Positions 6,324-8,384 of a stretch of DNA of 8,384 nt are shown here, piece after piece. The DNA comes from Verrucomicrobiales bacterium (GTDB taxonomy: Bacteria; Verrucomicrobiota; Verrucomicrobiia; Verrucomicrobiales; DEV007), in assembly GCA_017991025.1 (NCBI GenBank), contig JAGNMT010000124.1:1-8384 (forward strand), in the 5' to 3' direction. The translations under genes were made by a program, and so were the position numbers. A model generated the notes under the pieces. That model saw only the letters and a program-made list of their open reading frames with translations, was not told where the DNA came from and did no database searches. Every line of letters begins with the position of its first letter. Positions within the stretch are counted from its first letter, which is position 1.

Positions 6324-7793
6324 GGTTGCCGGGACGACGCCTTTGTCGGTCGGCGCATGATCAAAATCGCCGCCCAAAGCGAGGTAGAGATCAACCCGGT
6401 TCACGATCAGGGCGAGTTTAATCGTGAGCAGAGCGCTCTGAGCGTCAAAAGAACGACGCTGGCTTTCCAACAGGGTGATGATATCGACCAGACCCTGTTG
6501 ATAGTCACCGAGGCTAAGCGTCTCAGCCCGCCGTGATTCCGACACCGCCGTAGAAAGAGCCCCAACCTGGGCCTTCAGGTAGCGTTCCGCCGAAAGGGCG
6601 GTCTCCACTTCACGGAAGGCCGTCAGGGCGGTTTCCGCGTAGCTGGCGATGAGTTCGTCGCGCTGATCTTCGTCGAGGCGGATGTTCGCTTTCAGGCGGC
6701 CACCCTGATAGAGGGGGCGTGTCAGGTTCTGCCCGATGCCCCAGACGAGATTCTGGATGTTAAAAAGATCACCGAAGTCATCCGTCGACGCGGTCCCCCC
6801 GTCGCCGGTAATGCTGAGTGCCGGCAGCAGCGCTTTGCGGCTCGCCGAGAGATCCTTCATCGCCGCATCGACACGGGCTTCGGCGGCGAGGAGATCAGGA
6901 CGACGTAGGAGTAATTCCGTGGGGAGCCCGGCAGGCACCTCTCGATTGATCCGGGGGAGGCCGGAAAGCGCCTCAATCGTTCCCGCCGGATAGCGTCCGA
7001 GGAGCGTCTCCAGCGTCCGCTTCGCGGCATCCACCCGACGTTGAAAAACCAAAATCGCCGACTCGGCCCGGGCAACATCGGCCCGGGTGAGACTCACGTC
7101 GAGGGCGGCCCGGTCAGCCGCATCGCCCGCTTCGAGCTTCGCATCGAGGATCTTCAGATTTGTCCGCAGACTGGCGAGAGTTCGCCGCGCCAGCTCTATC
7201 TGTTCCCCCCCTTCGATAATCTCAAAGGCAGTCTTGACGACATTCCCGGCGAGCGACAGCCGCGACGCCTCGTAGAGACTGCTCTCGGCGGAAAACCGGT
7301 CCAGCTCGGCATCGCGGAGGTTTTTTAACCTTCCCCAGAGATCAACTTCCCAAGCCAGATTCAGATTGAAATTGAAATTATTGGCCCGGACCGTCTGGAA
7401 GGCAGCTCCGCGCAGATTCTGTGATCGCGTTGTCTGAACTCCCGCGTCGAGGGTCGGAAGCCGATCCGCTCCCGCAATTGACGCCCGTTCCCTGGCCTGA
7501 CGAACCCGGGCCCGAGCCGAGGCGAGGTCATAGTTCCTCCCGATCGCTTCCTCCACCATGACGTTTAAGGGGGGAGACCCGAAATCTGCGAGCCAGCCGG
7601 TCACGGCCAATCCAGGGATGGCCCCTCCGCCGCTCGTCCATCGTGAGGGAATATTACCCACCACTGCGGCCGGATCGACTTTTGGTGTCTCCCATAGCGC
7701 GCATCCGGGCAGGAACGCAACCAGAGACAGAATCCCTGCAATGAGAACCTGATAGCCGGAAGGCGCGGGCGCAGTTGTTGGTGACTTGCTCAA
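6312..7793 (-). CDS. TolC/NodT-type outer-membrane efflux lipoprotein
   Basis: A 493-residue outer-membrane factor: a trimer of this protein forms the exit channel of an RND or similar tripartite efflux pump. The N-terminus has a hydrophobic segment (14-30) ending in FLPG-C31, a lipobox-like site, so it should be a lipid-anchored NodT-family member. The two repeats of the OEP family are visible, about 65-265 and 285-475. Typical NodT motifs include LAWEVDLWGRL (146-156), GLPTELLLRRPDL (289-301), RPLYQGGRLKANI (359-371) and LYLALGG near the end. The only usable start is TTG at 7793: an in-frame TGA lies immediately upstream (7800-7802), and no ATG or GTG precedes the lipobox. GAGG four bases before the TTG supports this. 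No membrane-fusion protein or inner-membrane pump gene is in the window; the upstream same-strand gene is HupE/UreJ-like. The substrate is unknown. It runs convergent to the small membrane-protein gene. Confidence 0.93.
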   Translation of the reverse strand: MSKSPTTAPAPSGYQVLIAGILSLVAFLPGCALWETPKVDPAAVVGNIPSRWTSGGGAIPGLAVTGWLADFGSPPLNVMVEEAIGRNYDLASARARVRQARERASIAGADRLPTLDAGVQTTRSQNLRGAAFQTVRANNFNFNLNLAWEVDLWGRLKNLRDAELDRFSAESSLYEASRLSLAGNVVKTAFEIIEGGEQIELARRTLASLRTNLKILDAKLEAGDAADRAALDVSLTRADVARAESAILVFQRRVDAAKRTLETLLGRYPAGTIEALSGLPRINREVPAGLPTELLLRRPDLLAAEARVDAAMKDLSASRKALLPALSITGDGGTASTDDFGDLFNIQNLVWGIGQNLTRPLYQGGRLKANIRLDEDQRDELIASYAETALTAFREVETALSAERYLKAQVGALSTAVSESRRAETLSLGDYQQGLVDIITLLESQRRSFDAQSALLTIKLALIVNRVDLYLALGGDFDHAPTDKGVVPATPVP

Positions 7794-7797
7794 CGGG

Positions 7798-7801
7798 CCT
7801 C
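7798..7801 (-). promoter_or_regulatory. Ribosome binding site supporting the TTG start of the efflux gene
   Basis: On the minus strand the sequence reads TGAGG-CCCG-TTG, placing GAGG four bases before the TTG at 7793. This is the clearest Shine-Dalgarno in the window. A nearby ATG at 7803 is out of frame and cannot start the lipoprotein. Confidence 0.5.
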
Positions 7802-7840
7802 ATTCAGGAGCCGAATAGGGCCTTTGTCGAACCGGAAATT

Positions 7841-8384
7841 TTATAAAAATTTCTCTACCCCCACAAAAAGGGCGTATCCGACCAGGATCACGGCGACAGG
7901 CTGAACCACCGCCCGGCGATACCACTCGAAGCGGCTGAGCTGTATAAAAACCGACGCACTGATCACGGTAACGAGGGCAAAGGCGCTCCCCGTGCCGAGA
8001 AGATACTCGATAACCGCCCCCGCACTGAAGGCATCCCCTGCAAAACAAAGACGGAAGGCAGGGGTCCCGGCAATGTCACCCCCCGCGAATAATCCGGCCA
8101 CCGTGACGAGCGGCAGCCGCCACCAGCGGATCTCGCGGTGGCACAGTGCCTCGACGCTGATCACCGCGATCAGAACAACGAGTGCCATTGACGTCCAATC
8201 CGGCACGGGCGTGAACTTCAAGGCCACCAGGCCAAGGGAAAGACTATGGGCTATAAACAGTGTCGCGACCTGGAGAAAAAGGCCCCGCCGCCCCGAAGTT
8301 AGTAGAAAAATCGAGATCGCCAGCAGCCAGGGCAACCCGCTCCCCTGAAAATAACTCTGCCAACCCGACCAAAAAGAGGCGGGA
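7841..8384 (-). CDS. HupE/UreJ-like multi-span membrane protein, 5' end outside the window
   Basis: The frame enters from the right edge of the window and ends with TAA at 7841, giving 180 visible residues; the amino end is missing. It is strongly hydrophobic with about five or six membrane spans, near 17-30, 36-56, 66-80, 88-104, 125-146 and 158-176. The layout resembles the C-terminal part of HupE/UreJ proteins, inner-membrane proteins often linked to nickel or other metal transport: an AHSLSL segment (45-50), a central conserved glutamate (78), and WYRRAVVQP (154-162) before the last span. Positions where the family usually has metal-ligand residues differ: the expected G..HI..G.DH stretch reads GWQSYFQGSGL (7-17), and the usual GLxHG reads GLFAGG (97-102). 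Metal transport is therefore doubtful. The stop lies 47 bases before the efflux gene's start, so the two may share a transcript. The family call is moderate, based on pattern rather than alignment. Confidence 0.6.
   Translation of the reverse strand, partial: PASFWSGWQSYFQGSGLPWLLAISIFLLTSGRRGLFLQVATLFIAHSLSLGLVALKFTPVPDWTSMALVVLIAVISVEALCHREIRWWRLPLVTVAGLFAGGDIAGTPAFRLCFAGDAFSAGAVIEYLLGTGSAFALVTVISASVFIQLSRFEWYRRAVVQPVAVILVGYALFVGVEKFL

Noticed and set aside
7992..8348. 118-residue open frame on the plus strand
   Set aside because: Antisense to the multi-span membrane protein; its arginine/alanine/serine-rich content is typical of a shadow frame.

Overview
The window comes from a GC-rich Gram-negative bacterium. 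The evidence is a lipoprotein of the TolC/NodT outer-membrane efflux family and several signal-peptide or membrane proteins. A HEAT-repeat protein, an HpcH/HpaI aldolase and a large secreted DUF4838 protein lie side by side. That mix, together with mostly weak or absent Shine-Dalgarno sequences, suggests the Planctomycetota-Verrucomicrobiota-Lentisphaerota group, with Verrucomicrobiota my first guess. This placement is inference from gene content; no rRNA or other phylogenetic marker is present.

Left block (1-4059, plus strand): a HEAT-repeat protein whose 5' end probably lies outside the window, an HpcH/HpaI-type class II aldolase whose ATG overlaps the HEAT stop codon (ATGA), and after 37 bases a secreted 804-residue DUF4838 protein. 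The spacing suggests one transcript. The likely theme is breakdown of an acidic or deoxy sugar: an extracellular glycosidase-like protein plus a cytoplasmic aldolase that would cleave a 2-keto-3-deoxy acid.

Middle block (4135-5732, plus strand): a complete pyridoxal-phosphate histidine decarboxylase with all recognisable family motifs, overlapped by ATGA with a 131-residue protein made of two ACT domains. ACT domains bind amino acids, so the pair looks like an enzyme with a co-translated sensor or regulatory subunit. No histidine/histamine antiporter or siderophore gene is visible, so this is not the usual acid-resistance or siderophore setting. It is the most interesting feature of the window.

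Right block (5733-8384): a 158-base spacer with competing short stems, a small single-span membrane protein with a calcium-loop-like DxDxDG motif, then, convergent on the minus strand, a TolC/NodT-type outer-membrane lipoprotein that starts with TTG. Upstream of it on the same strand is the C-terminal part of a multi-span membrane protein resembling the HupE/UreJ family but lacking the usual metal-ligand histidines. A hairpin sits at the convergent gene ends near 6295-6323. I saw no tRNA, rRNA, CRISPR array, insertion sequence or long repeat.
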